NCBI RefSeq assembly: GCF_000236785.1 | Contig: NZ_AGUF01000046.1 | Location: 60,993 to 124,992, forward strand | Length of the DNA stretch: 64,000 nucleotides | DNA from: Achromobacter arsenitoxydans SY8 | Lineage (GTDB): Bacteria; Pseudomonadota; Gammaproteobacteria; Burkholderiales; Burkholderiaceae_B | Reading direction: 5' to 3' | Shown: piece by piece, positions 1 to 6,134 of the stretch | Numbering within the stretch: the first letter of the stretch is position 1 | Layout of the letters: every line of letters starts with the position of its first letter | Notes under the pieces: generated by a model | What the model saw: only the letters and a program-made list of their open reading frames with translations | Told to the model about the DNA's origin: nothing | Databases searched by the model: none | Position numbers and translations under genes: made by a program

Positions 1-114
1 CTTGGCCGCGAAGTAGTCGCGCAGGGACATGCCGGTGTCCCAGTCGGCCCACCTATCGCCAGCGCCATCCGGCACGTTGGGGAAGGCCGGGCCACCGTCG
101 TTTATCTTGCTCAT
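1..114 (-). CDS. Partial small phage protein (DGGPAFP...GMSLRDYFAAK type)
   Basis: This frame starts with ATG at 114 and runs off the left edge after 38 codons. Near the start it reads DGGPAFP and, at the edge, GMSLRDYFAAK, a pattern common in short uncharacterised proteins of temperate phages. The start overlaps the stop of the upstream gene (ATGA), which supports it. Function is unknown. It is the most downstream visible gene of the leftward early operon. Confidence 0.75.
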   Translation of the reverse strand, partial: MSKINDGGPAFPNVPDGAGDRWADWDTGMSLRDYFAAK

Positions 115-206
115 TCGTCTCTCCAGCAGCGCGCCATCAAGGCGTCGCCGATCAGGGCAATTGCGTAAAGGGCGGCCATGGCCCACACGGCGTAGGCGGT
201 CATCAT
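111..206 (-). CDS. Tiny membrane protein (31 aa)
   Basis: A 31-residue frame reads MMTAYAVWAM... and ends CWRDE, with one hydrophobic helix across about residues 4-24. A GGAGG ribosome site lies 8 bases before the first ATG. It overlaps the stop of the 24-codon gene upstream and its own stop overlaps the next ATG, so it is part of a translationally coupled chain. I recognise no family. It could be a superinfection or membrane-modifying peptide, but nothing in the sequence decides this. Confidence 0.5.
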   Translation of the reverse strand: MMTAYAVWAMAALYAIALIGDALMARCWRDE

Positions 207-277
207 TTGCGCGACCTCCAGGCGTCGGCGATGGCCTGCGCGAGCAGGACAAAGCCCAGGATTACGAAGGCGATCAC
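203..277 (-). CDS. Tiny membrane peptide (24 aa)
   Basis: GTG at 277 overlaps the stop of the upstream gene (GTGA), with GGAGG seven bases before it. The peptide MIAFVILGFVLLAQAIADAWRSRK is one hydrophobic helix with a short basic tail. Stop and start overlaps on both sides suggest translation by coupling. Function unknown. The size makes the call uncertain, but the RBS and spacing are what a real coupled gene would show. Confidence 0.45.
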   Translation of the reverse strand: MIAFVILGFVLLAQAIADAWRSRK

Positions 278-642
278 AGGTAGGCCTCCGCTTCGTCCGG
301 GTCCATGTCCGCCAGCAGGCGATTCGCCTCGGCGTGAATGAAGCTCTCCAGGTTCTTGGCCAGGAACCGGCCAACGCTCGGCGTGGTGGCCCCGGCCAGC
401 AGCACCAGAGCGACCGCCGCTTGGTTGTCGGCCAGCTGGTCCAGCAGGCACTCGCCCCAGATGCGCGCCGACTGGCCGAAGGCCCCGGCCGTCTCGTTGC
501 CCAGGCAGGCCACCACGAGGGCTACAGCACGCTCTTGCGTGACGCTGGGCGCGTCGGCATCGCTCTCGTCGCCCATGTCGCCATAGGTGGACAAGCGCGA
601 CGGATCGTCGCCCCAGGATTCGAAGGATTGGCGGGCGTTCAT
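274..642 (-). CDS. Phage hypothetical protein (122 aa)
   Basis: A soluble acidic protein of 122 residues beginning MNARQSFESWGDDPSRLS. The middle (about residues 40-95) is Ala/Leu-rich and probably helical; no metal or nucleotide motif is visible and I do not recognise the family. It starts three bases after the upstream stop and is followed with overlap by two tiny membrane peptides. It belongs to the leftward early operon, the arm that in lambdoid phages carries recombination and host-takeover genes. Confidence 0.7.
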   Translation of the reverse strand: MNARQSFESWGDDPSRLSTYGDMGDESDADAPSVTQERAVALVVACLGNETAGAFGQSARIWGECLLDQLADNQAAVALVLLAGATTPSVGRFLAKNLESFIHAEANRLLADMDPDEAEAYL

Positions 643-645
643 GAT

Positions 646-909
646 TCAGTTCCGGCAATCCCGGGCGGCCACGTCCTGCGCGGCGCGCTGGGCAAGGGTG
701 GGAACGGGCAGAGCCACCGGCGCGCCCTTGGCGGCCATTTCGCGGTAGCGGTCGAAATCAGGCTTAAACGCGGCCTCAAGCGTGGCGCGGCGCTCGCCGT
801 CCAGCACGATCCACAGATCGGCCATCCGCTTCATGCCGGTGCCGCCGTAGAGCGTCATTTCCGCGACCGCCTGGGCCGTCGTCGCGTTGCTGAAAATGTT
901 CGTGGACAT
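646..909 (-). CDS. Phage hypothetical protein (87 aa)
   Basis: An 87-residue frame beginning MSTNIFSNATTAQAVAEMTLYGGTG. ATG at 909 follows a GGAGACTC ribosome site. Residues 20-60 contain a mixed stretch (MKRMADLWIVLDGERRATLE) that looks like a small folded domain. No known family is recognised. It lies between the 47-codon gene upstream and the 122-residue gene downstream with almost no gap, so all are probably one transcript. Confidence 0.65.
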   Translation of the reverse strand: MSTNIFSNATTAQAVAEMTLYGGTGMKRMADLWIVLDGERRATLEAAFKPDFDRYREMAAKGAPVALPVPTLAQRAAQDVAARDCRN

Positions 910-948
910 GGTGAGTCTCCTTGCCCCGGCACCCGGGGCGGGTGGGGG

Positions 949-1092
949 TTAGGCAGACACAAGAACCAGACGGGCTTCTTGTTCGGGCAGCATGTGCGCG
1001 GCAAACGTCTCAGCGGCTGCGCGATCCATCTTTTCGGACTGGCGGGCGTTGCCGTTGGCATCCCACCAAACGACGATGTGTTTGCGTTCCAT
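949..1092 (-). CDS. Small phage protein (47 aa), first gene of leftward operon
   Basis: A 47-residue frame starting at ATG 1092, preceded by GGGAGAACAGC. It begins MERKHIVVWWDANGNARQSEK and ends LVLVSA, resembling a small beta-alpha domain. It is the first coding sequence after the putative early leftward promoter near 1507-1536 and the boxA-like leader. Function unknown; the good ribosome site and operon position are the main support. Confidence 0.6.
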   Translation of the reverse strand: MERKHIVVWWDANGNARQSEKMDRAAAETFAAHMLPEQEARLVLVSA

Positions 1093-1506
1093 GCTGTTCT
1101 CCCTGGTTGCTCACGGGTTGTGAGGATTCATTCGTCAGCCAGCGCTCAATGAACGGGCTGACGGATAAATTCCGGGGCAACGTTCCCCTAGCTACTCCCG
1201 CTCATCGCGGCTCCAGGTGGGGCGCTGCCCTATCAATCGTCCGCAGGCAAAACAGCACAGCTTCTTGCCGCGCCTGGGTCGTTGATGTCCTCGTCGATCT
1301 TCTTTCCGGGGCGGAGGGTGAGCCCGGGGCCTAGCCGCGCTTTCGCGCCATTGGCCTGTTCTATCTCTGTGCGGGTTGTTAAAGAGCGGTGCTCGCCTTC
1401 CCCATCCGACTTCGTGGCGGTACGTCTCCCTCTTGAGGCGATGCCCTGACTGCTGGCTGAGGGTCCGTGGGGGTCTAGCTGCGCCGTGTTTGCAGCGCGT
1501 GGATGA
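1093..1506 (-). other. Long untranslated leader of the leftward early operon
   Basis: About 410 bases separate the putative leftward promoter from the first leftward gene. I see no convincing gene here on either strand. The region contains, in leftward RNA order, a boxA-like sequence (1377-1388) and a small GAAA-tetraloop hairpin (1337-1348). A long leader of this kind is typical of phage early operons controlled by antitermination. Confidence 0.5.
1337..1388 (-). promoter_or_regulatory. Putative nut-like antitermination site (boxA plus GNRA hairpin)
   Basis: Read on the minus strand, 1388-1377 is CGCTCTTTAACA, matching bacterial boxA (rrn TGCTCTTTAACA, lambda CGCTCTTA). About 28 bases downstream, 1348-1337 reads GCGCGAAAGCGC, a 4-bp stem with a GAAA tetraloop, reminiscent of boxB. 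Seen: both elements, in the order boxA then hairpin, in the leader of the leftward operon. Inferred: NusA/NusB/S10 or a phage N-like protein acts here. No N-like gene is recognised in the window, and the spacing is longer than in lambda. Confidence 0.4.
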
Positions 1507-1536
1507 ACAATAGCAATACTTTGCTAGCTCGGTCAA
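1507..1536 (-). promoter_or_regulatory. Putative early leftward promoter (pL-like)
   Basis: On the minus strand TTGACC (1536-1531) and TATTGT (1512-1507) are separated by 18 bases. The right-hand operator (1535-1550) and the left-hand operator (1511-1526) overlap these elements, which is how a repressor would block the promoter. The -10 is a moderate match only. Confidence 0.4.
1511..1526. promoter_or_regulatory. Prophage repressor operator, left arm site 1
   Basis: TAGCAATACTTTGCTA is a near-perfect palindrome, one base from the TAGCAAAACTTTGCTA site found next to the repressor gene at 4862-4877. Centre-to-centre distance to the next site is 24 bp. Confidence 0.7.
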
Positions 1537-1550
1537 GCAAAACTTTGCTA
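1535..1550. promoter_or_regulatory. Prophage repressor operator, left arm site 2
   Basis: AAGCAAAACTTTGCTA differs in one base from the cI/cro site at 4862-4877. It pairs with the site at 1511-1526 at 24-bp centre spacing, close to the 23-bp spacing of the two sites at 4839-4877. This makes a second repressor-controlled control region likely. Confidence 0.7.
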
Positions 1551-1664
1551 GTTATGGCCGTACCAAGACCTTCGCAAGCCGCAACCTGCGGACACGATTT
1601 GTCTGAAGTTGTTAAAGTGTGGTCACTACCCGGGGCCCTCGCCCCTCACCCTTCAGGAGAACCA

Positions 1665-2321
1665 ATGAAAAGGACAGGAAAGGTCGCGCTGGCTGTGCTG
1701 TGCGCTGTGATGGTGGCCGGCTGCAAAACGACTGTCGAAACTGAAGTCAGCCTGACCGATCTGCTGAGCTCGCCGACTAAGCAACTCGCCGGCAACCTGT
1801 TGGTGGAGGTGCCCGCGTGCCAGAGCCATGAAGACTCGCGCCAGCCGTCGAAGACATTGGTGGATGTGCAGCAAGCTGTTCCTGGCATCTTCTCGGATGC
1901 GAAGTATGAGGAGTGCTATCGCAAAGGCTTTGAGTCGTTCGCCCGGTTCTCAATGCCGGTGTTCTTGGATAAGGACGCAGACGGCAAGCTCGCGTCGGCA
2001 TCGCACATCAATCTCGTGTCCAACGAACACGGGCTGCTATCGGTGAGTGTCCCCGAGGCAATCAAGACGAAGATCAGCAACGCTCAAAAGAAGTCGCCAG
2101 TTGGGAAGCTCGATCTGAAGTTCGCTATCAAGGTGAAGAACGACACGGGCAAGGAGTTTCCGTTCTCGGCGGTCGCTGTGTTTGTCGACCAAGCGCCATA
2201 CGTGTTCAGCAATCTGACGTCCAAGCCGAACGGGTCATTCCTCGTGACGCTGTCGGACGTGTCCGCGAAGTCGGCGGTCGAGAAGGGCGACGCAATGGTG
2301 CTCTTGCACAAGTCGAAGTAG
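1665..2321 (+). CDS. Prophage lipoprotein of unknown function
   Basis: A 218-residue protein. ATG at 1665 is preceded by AGGAGA; I prefer it over an upstream in-frame start at 1503 because it opens with a lipoprotein signal: a KRTGK basic start, a hydrophobic core and a VMVAGC lipobox with lipidated Cys near residue 17. The rest is a soluble mixed domain with no family I can name. It is transcribed alone, rightward, just downstream of the paired repressor sites at 1511-1550. A surface lipoprotein beside lysogeny control could be a lysogenic-conversion or exclusion factor; that is inference. Confidence 0.8.
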   Translation: MKRTGKVALAVLCAVMVAGCKTTVETEVSLTDLLSSPTKQLAGNLLVEVPACQSHEDSRQPSKTLVDVQQAVPGIFSDAKYEECYRKGFESFARFSMPVFLDKDADGKLASASHINLVSNEHGLLSVSVPEAIKTKISNAQKKSPVGKLDLKFAIKVKNDTGKEFPFSAVAVFVDQAPYVFSNLTSKPNGSFLVTLSDVSAKSAVEKGDAMVLLHKSK

Positions 2322-2357
2322 GGCGCAGGCCCCGCCGGTCATTCGGCCGGCGCCCAA

Positions 2358-2384
2358 CAAAAAAGCCACCCGGGGGTGGCTTTG
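2358..2384 (-). terminator. Rho-independent terminator (mainly leftward)
   Basis: The stem AGCCACCC (2364-2371) pairs with GGGTGGCT (2374-2381). On the minus strand it is followed by TTTTTT (2363-2358), so it ends the toxin-antitoxin operon; on the plus strand it also lies just past the lipoprotein gene. Confidence 0.8.
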
Positions 2385-2395
2385 GCGAAGACTTC

Positions 2396-2863
2396 TCATT
2401 CTTCGTTCATCAATGGCTTAGTCTCTCGCCCTTGTTCCGTGGTGCCGCTAAATGGCTCGGTGGTCACGTTCAGGACGTTGCGTGAGCGGTAGACCTTTTC
2501 ACCAATCGCCACCTGTGCGTAGAACTTCGTCGGCTCCGAAATTTCTAACGACTCGACTTCCATATTGATCGACATCTGGATAGCAGCGTTGGGCGTAGGA
2601 ACTTCCCCGGAGTCGGGCGTGAACTCCATCACCACTTTGTCATTCCGGAACACTTGGAAGCAGATCTGCTCGCCGAGGACGTCTACTGGGGCCATGAAAT
2701 TTAGGACCACGCAGAACCCGCGAAACGAGTAGGGAAATTCTTTCACTGTAAGGTGAGGTTGATACACGCCGACATACGTGACCTGCCCGTCCCGCTCGAG
2801 CCGTACGTCATTGCAGAACATCACGGAGAACTGGATGTTCTCCCGATAGGCCATTTCACTCAT
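2396..2863 (-). CDS. Third gene of the toxin-antitoxin operon, DUF6941-like
   Basis: A 155-residue protein starting at ATG 2863, overlapping the antitoxin stop. It contains FCNDVRLERDGQVTYVGVYQ near the N-terminus, followed by alternating hydrophobic stretches suggesting a beta-sandwich. This resembles the DUF6941 group (a family impression, not verified), whose biochemical role I do not know. It is co-transcribed after the toxin and XRE antitoxin and ended by the terminator at 2358-2384. It may be a third component of the module or an unrelated rider; no catalytic motif is visible. Confidence 0.7.
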   Translation of the reverse strand: MSEMAYRENIQFSVMFCNDVRLERDGQVTYVGVYQPHLTVKEFPYSFRGFCVVLNFMAPVDVLGEQICFQVFRNDKVVMEFTPDSGEVPTPNAAIQMSINMEVESLEISEPTKFYAQVAIGEKVYRSRNVLNVTTEPFSGTTEQGRETKPLMNEE

Positions 2864-3290
2864 CGCTTTTACCGGTCGCCTCAATGATCTCGTCGCACGA
2901 AACGCCTAAGGCCGTTGCCAATCGACGAATCGTCCCCGCACGAAGGTCGACCTTCGATTTTTCAATTTTGGCGATATAGGACTGTTGAGTCTCGCATATA
3001 TCAGCAAGCTCAGATTGAGACAGCCCCTTAGAAAGGCGAAGCCTTGTGAGAGCGGACATCGCCTCTGGCGAGTCTGCAGCAACGCTAGAGAGATGCTTGC
3101 GTGCTCTCTGAAGAGCTGCGCGCCGCGCTGGGTCGGCCTCGCGATCTTTAACAATCGACCCTATTGGGCGCCCCTTCCCAAAATGCGCCTTGACGCTCTC
3201 GCGAGGCAATCGCACGTGGTGGGCGACGATCAGAAGTCCCTCACTAAAGGCGCCGTTCTGTCCCAGATCATGGTATCCCAAGGTCATCAT
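2856..3290 (-). CDS. XRE-family antitoxin (HigA-like)
   Basis: A DNA-binding antitoxin. The C-terminal third carries a helix-turn-helix (LRLSKGLSQSELADICETQ...AKIEKSK) and ends in the usual XRE tail. The N-terminal half is not a known domain and could hold the toxin. Start choice: ATG at 3290 follows AGGGA; an in-frame ATG at 3332 would add 14 residues and lengthen the overlap with the toxin gene from 23 to 65 bases. Order toxin then antitoxin matches higBA loci. It should repress its own operon, as known for the family. Confidence 0.75.
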   Translation of the reverse strand: MMTLGYHDLGQNGAFSEGLLIVAHHVRLPRESVKAHFGKGRPIGSIVKDREADPARRAALQRARKHLSSVAADSPEAMSALTRLRLSKGLSQSELADICETQQSYIAKIEKSKVDLRAGTIRRLATALGVSCDEIIEATGKSDE

Positions 3291-3702
3291 AGTCCCTGAG
3301 AATGCGGGCGATGTGTGGGTGTTTTCGGTCATAGTTTGTATTGCTTCGGTGAATGACACCAAGGACGTGATAGGCCTCGGACCGGCCGTCATACGCATAC
3401 ACTACGCGATAAGAGCATAGGTGTCCGCCGTCTTCGGGGAAGTGCCACATTTTCAGTCGAGACAGATTGCGAGGCGCTGTGCGGTCGTTCCAAAATTCAA
3501 CAAGTCTGTCCGCTTCAACTGTAGGGTCTCCTACGCGGGTCTGGTGGTAGCGAAACATGCGACTCAAAAAATCTGAGTCTGCAGCAATTTCCGCCAACGT
3601 CGCCTCTATAAGAGCGACGGCATCCTGTTTTGCCGGGTCGTTGCTGTCCCACAACGCGTCTAGATCCTGCTCTGCGGCGGGTTCAACAATGACTTGGGAC
3701 AT
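3268..3702 (-). CDS. RelE/ParE-superfamily toxin (HigB-like)
   Basis: A 144-residue protein, longer than the usual 90-110 for RelE, whose C-terminal half has the RelE fold signature: SRLKMWHF, SYRVVYAYDGRSEAYHVLGVIHRSNTNYD. Such toxins are mostly ribosome-dependent mRNA endonucleases. It is first in a leftward operon and overlaps the antitoxin gene. The ATG at 3702 sits inside a TATAATG string, so the transcript is either leaderless or starts upstream in the AT-rich 3703-3745 region, which has short inverted repeats suitable for autoregulation. It probably stabilises the prophage. Confidence 0.75.
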   Translation of the reverse strand: MSQVIVEPAAEQDLDALWDSNDPAKQDAVALIEATLAEIAADSDFLSRMFRYHQTRVGDPTVEADRLVEFWNDRTAPRNLSRLKMWHFPEDGGHLCSYRVVYAYDGRSEAYHVLGVIHRSNTNYDRKHPHIARILRDYDDLGIP

Positions 3703-3867
3703 TATATCTACTTGGATATGTTATCAAAAATAGATTTTATCAATCGGCGAATGTGGCCGCGGCTACACGGCCGGGGTGATCTGTATCAAATCATAACATG
3801 GCCACATGCTATGTCTTGAGACCATTGGAGAGGGCCATCATGGTCGTACCGGTGGAGGCACAGCGCG

Positions 3868-4815
3868 TTAGGCCTGCACCCACTGCCCCGCCTCATCATC
3901 CCGCAGCCTGGCGCCTGACCAGACGACCTGTCCAAGGACTCGCACGGGCATGCCGTTCTCCAACGGGATGTCCGGATAGGCCGGGTTGAATGAGCGCGCC
4001 ACCCATTGTTTCGTCAGGCGGTCGCGAGTCACTGTCTTCACGATCATCTTGCCGTCGTAGTTGATGGCGTAGACGCCGCCCGCGGCCAGGTCGCGCACGG
4101 TCAGATCTTCATTGGGCACGACAAGCAGGGCGGCGCCATCACGAATGATGGGTTCCATGCTGTCGCCCTTGGCGTAGACGACGCGAGCCTTCCCGGCATC
4201 TGCTCCCACGGCGCGCAGGAACGAGCGGCGGAAGTGCATCACTCCGGTCTGTTCTTCAATGTGGTTCTCGATGCCGTCGCCGGCGGCAAGCCGCACGTCG
4301 GCCATTTCCGGCACTTTGTCGAACTTGTCATTCGCTGCATACGGCTCGCCTGGGCCGACATTGGCCACCACTCCAGTCTGGGTGCTGATCCTGATCTTGG
4401 GGTTTTGCTCGGCCTCGAAGGTCGTGTGACCACCTTCCCAGGGCGCCGGCGGCAAGCCCGAGATGCGCATGGGGAACGGATCGTCGGCGTGGTCCATGTC
4501 GACCAGGGAACCCCGTCGGATTGGCGCGGGCGCTGTTGGCATCGCCCGAGATGTTTCGCTGCTGGCGTCAGACGGGCGCAGCAGGTCCCATGGAGGCACG
4601 CCGAAAACCTCGGCCAATGCCTCTACTTCCCCGAACTTCGCCGAAGGAACCTTTCCGCTCTTGCTGGGTTGGCGGCGGCTGGGATTCAGATACAGGCTGA
4701 TCGTAGTCTGACCAACCCCAGATAGCTTCGCGAGCGACGCCTGCTTATGGCCAGTCTTTTCCATAAGGCGGGCGAGGTTCGTCGCGAGTATGTCGTTTAG
4801 GGTTGGCTTGCTCAT
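3868..4815 (-). CDS. Prophage repressor (XRE N-terminal domain plus S24/LexA-like domain)
   Basis: A 315-residue CI-type repressor. Residues 8-75 form an XRE helix-turn-helix (HKQASLAKLSGVGQTTISLYL). Residues 205-265 carry the S24 peptidase dyad: Ser219 in AKGDSM and Lys260 in KMIVK. Family knowledge: RecA filaments stimulate self-cleavage and induction. I take ATG 4815 (MSKPTLND); upstream in-frame codons would cross the operators. It diverges from the Cro-like gene across operators at 4839-4877. Its last 202 residues align without gaps to the second repressor at 37953-39050, at about 155 identical positions by eye. Confidence 0.95.
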   Translation of the reverse strand: MSKPTLNDILATNLARLMEKTGHKQASLAKLSGVGQTTISLYLNPSRRQPSKSGKVPSAKFGEVEALAEVFGVPPWDLLRPSDASSETSRAMPTAPAPIRRGSLVDMDHADDPFPMRISGLPPAPWEGGHTTFEAEQNPKIRISTQTGVVANVGPGEPYAANDKFDKVPEMADVRLAAGDGIENHIEEQTGVMHFRRSFLRAVGADAGKARVVYAKGDSMEPIIRDGAALLVVPNEDLTVRDLAAGGVYAINYDGKMIVKTVTRDRLTKQWVARSFNPAYPDIPLENGMPVRVLGQVVWSGARLRDDEAGQWVQA

Positions 4816-4838
4816 GCGCGAAGTGTGCAATTTCTTGC

Positions 4839-4854
4839 TAGCAAAGTGTTGCTT
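4839..4854. promoter_or_regulatory. Prophage repressor operator, cI/cro site 1
   Basis: TAGCAAAGTGTTGCTT is an imperfect palindrome of the same type as the site at 4862-4877, 23 bp away centre to centre and nearest to the repressor start. It is the weakest of the four sites, which fits an autoregulatory role. The TTGCTT at 4849-4854 could also serve as the -35 of the rightward cro promoter. Confidence 0.65.
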
Positions 4855-4861
4855 GATCGAA

Positions 4862-4877
4862 TAGCAAAACTTTGCTA
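4862..4877. promoter_or_regulatory. Prophage repressor operator, cI/cro site 2 (best match)
   Basis: TAGCAAAACTTTGCTA is a 7+2+7 palindrome lying 10 bp before the cro start. It is the reference for the related sites at 1511-1526, 1535-1550 and 4839-4854. Confidence 0.8.
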
Positions 4878-4887
4878 ATGTGGCGCC

Positions 4888-5127
4888 ATGAATATGCCAC
4901 TCGACCAAGATGTTAAGAATCGGCTACTTGCCCGTCGCGGCGAATGGCCCGCTATCGCCGCCTCATCCGGGATCTCGCATTCGTGGATTTCCAAGTTCGT
5001 TCGGGGGCAGATCCCGAACCCTGGATACACGACATTGACCCGGCTCGGCGCGTGCCTGGGCGTACGCGGACTGCGCCGCATAGTCGAGGCCTCCGACGCC
5101 GCGCCTGCGCAGCAGGAGGCGGCGTGA
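4888..5127 (+). CDS. Cro-like regulator
   Basis: A 79-residue DNA-binding protein with a helix-turn-helix at about residues 16-45 (WPAIAASSGISHSWISKFVRG). It is divergent from the repressor and preceded by the operators, the classic Cro position. Its last codons lie in the first copy of a 29-bp direct repeat (5092-5120), whose second copy is at 5727-5755 beyond the inserted leftward gene. The tail SDAAPAQQE is therefore duplicated, and the original C-terminus was probably different (SDAAPAQQEASHA in the downstream copy). Confidence 0.85.
   Translation: MNMPLDQDVKNRLLARRGEWPAIAASSGISHSWISKFVRGQIPNPGYTTLTRLGACLGVRGLRRIVEASDAAPAQQEAA
5092..5120 (+). repeat. 29-bp direct repeat, copy 1 (end of cro)
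   Basis: This 29-bp segment (beginning TCCGACGCCGCGCC) recurs exactly at 5727-5755. The two copies enclose the leftward gene at 5133-5645 and its control region. Confidence 0.85.
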
Positions 5128-5132
5128 GGAAA

Positions 5133-5645
5133 TCAAAATCTCCCCATGGACGGGTAGTTCAACGGCTGCCGCTGGGTCGAGACCCCCTTTCCAGTGGGGT
5201 AGTCGTAGCTACATTCTGGGCAGGTCAGGTAGATCATGAACCCCTTCGTTTTACGCTGGAGCGTCGCCTTCTTACCCCGGTTGTCCATGCACGGTTGGCA
5301 AAGATGGTGGTGGGGATCGGTGCCTGCGCATTCTTCCTTCAACGCAAGAGCGAAGACGTCTTCGGAAAGTGGGGCCAACTTGTAGCGCTCCCGCTCAGCC
5401 GCCCGCTTTACAAGATCCGCGACCTGTTCTTCGAGCTCACGTACGCGGTCTTTCAGCGCACGCTCCGTATCAATGCCCGCTTGCACTTTTTGCTGGAGTT
5501 CAAGGCCGGCGCTTGTGACATCCAAAAGTACCCGGGTAAGACGCTGCTCAACTTGGGCGATCTGGTGGTCGTCCCTGGCAGCGACGGCGACCTTGGTGAA
5601 GTCAATGAGGGCTCGCATGCTCGCGAGCGCGCTGATCATGTCCAT
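5133..5645 (-). CDS. Prophage accessory protein, coiled coil plus Cys4 zinc ribbon
   Basis: A 170-residue protein from ATG 5645, preceded by GGGGGAA. Residues 1-100 are helical (MDMISALASMRALIDFTKVAV, then a charged heptad region with LKDRVRELEEQVADL). The C-terminus has CQPC (in HHHLCQPCMDN) and CPEC (in YLTCPECSY), a likely zinc ribbon. Similar helical-plus-ribbon proteins are common and uncharacterised in temperate phages. It runs against the surrounding early genes and sits between exact direct repeats, so it looks like a moron with its own promoter. Confidence 0.8.
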   Translation of the reverse strand: MDMISALASMRALIDFTKVAVAARDDHQIAQVEQRLTRVLLDVTSAGLELQQKVQAGIDTERALKDRVRELEEQVADLVKRAAERERYKLAPLSEDVFALALKEECAGTDPHHHLCQPCMDNRGKKATLQRKTKGFMIYLTCPECSYDYPTGKGVSTQRQPLNYPSMGRF

Positions 5646-5656
5646 GAGGGTTCCCC

Positions 5657-5699
5657 CAACGTAGAAAAGGGCTGTGTGAGAACTCCCGATTCTACGTTG
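5657..5699. promoter_or_regulatory. 10-bp inverted repeat upstream of accessory gene
   Basis: CAACGTAGAA (5657-5666) and TTCTACGTTG (5690-5699) are perfect inverted repeats with 23 bp between them, starting 12 bp upstream of the leftward gene at 5645. The spacing suits binding of a dimer or two dimers; no matching regulator is identified. Confidence 0.5.
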
Positions 5700-5726
5700 C
5701 GCGGGAGCCACAACAGCACGAAGCCG

Positions 5727-5755
5727 TCCGACGCCGCGCCTGCGCAGCAGGAGGC
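5727..5755 (+). repeat. 29-bp direct repeat, copy 2
   Basis: Exact second copy of 5092-5120. Just after it a frame continues ...EASHA then stop, as an uninterrupted cro gene might have ended. Confidence 0.85.
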
Positions 5756-5812
5756 CAGCCATGCGTGAAAACAACGCTGAGCCTACGTCGCCGGATGTTG
5801 CGGTCGAACGCC

Positions 5813-6082
5813 TTATGGCTTCTGGACTGATTTCTCGACAAGAGATAGCAAAGCGTCTGAGTGCTTTTTCAGCGCCGCAATCCACTCGTCCGAGTACGTC
5901 GATAGCAAGGCGTGTTCTTGCCAGGCTTCTACGTTCTTTGGGAGGACGGCCATGAATGCCCGCTTCACATCGTCGGGTTGCATGCGAATCAGCGTCACCA
6001 ACGCCATCTCCAAGACCATGGCGTGCGCTCGCGCGCTGGATTCGCTTTCTTTGTTCTCTTTCAAGGTCGGTTCCTTTTCCAA
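5813..6082 (-). CDS. Small prophage protein (89 aa), alpha-helical
   Basis: An acidic helical 89-residue protein, MEKEPTLKENKESESS..., with a coherent hydrophobic pattern in residues 20-85 (MALVTLIRMQPDDVKRAF, WIAALKKHSDALLSL). I chose this over the overlapping rightward frame at 5761-5955 because the amino-acid pattern is that of a folded protein, while the other is Arg/Ser-rich. It lies downstream of the 54-codon gene at 6135-6299 on the same strand. Family and function unknown. Confidence 0.6.
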   Translation of the reverse strand: MEKEPTLKENKESESSARAHAMVLEMALVTLIRMQPDDVKRAFMAVLPKNVEAWQEHALLSTYSDEWIAALKKHSDALLSLVEKSVQKP

Positions 6083-6134
6083 CGGTTTGTCGTGTGAGAG
6101 CGCAAATCATAGCGAACGGGGGCCGGCCGCCCAT

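Noticed and set aside
3798-3989. 63-codon rightward frame across the repressor 3' end
   Set aside because: Pro/Arg-rich, no ribosome site, mostly inside the repressor gene.
5761-5955. Rightward 64-codon frame after the second direct repeat
   Set aside because: It overlaps a better minus-strand gene and turns Arg/Ser-rich. It could be the cut remains of the gene that once followed cro, but evidence is thin.
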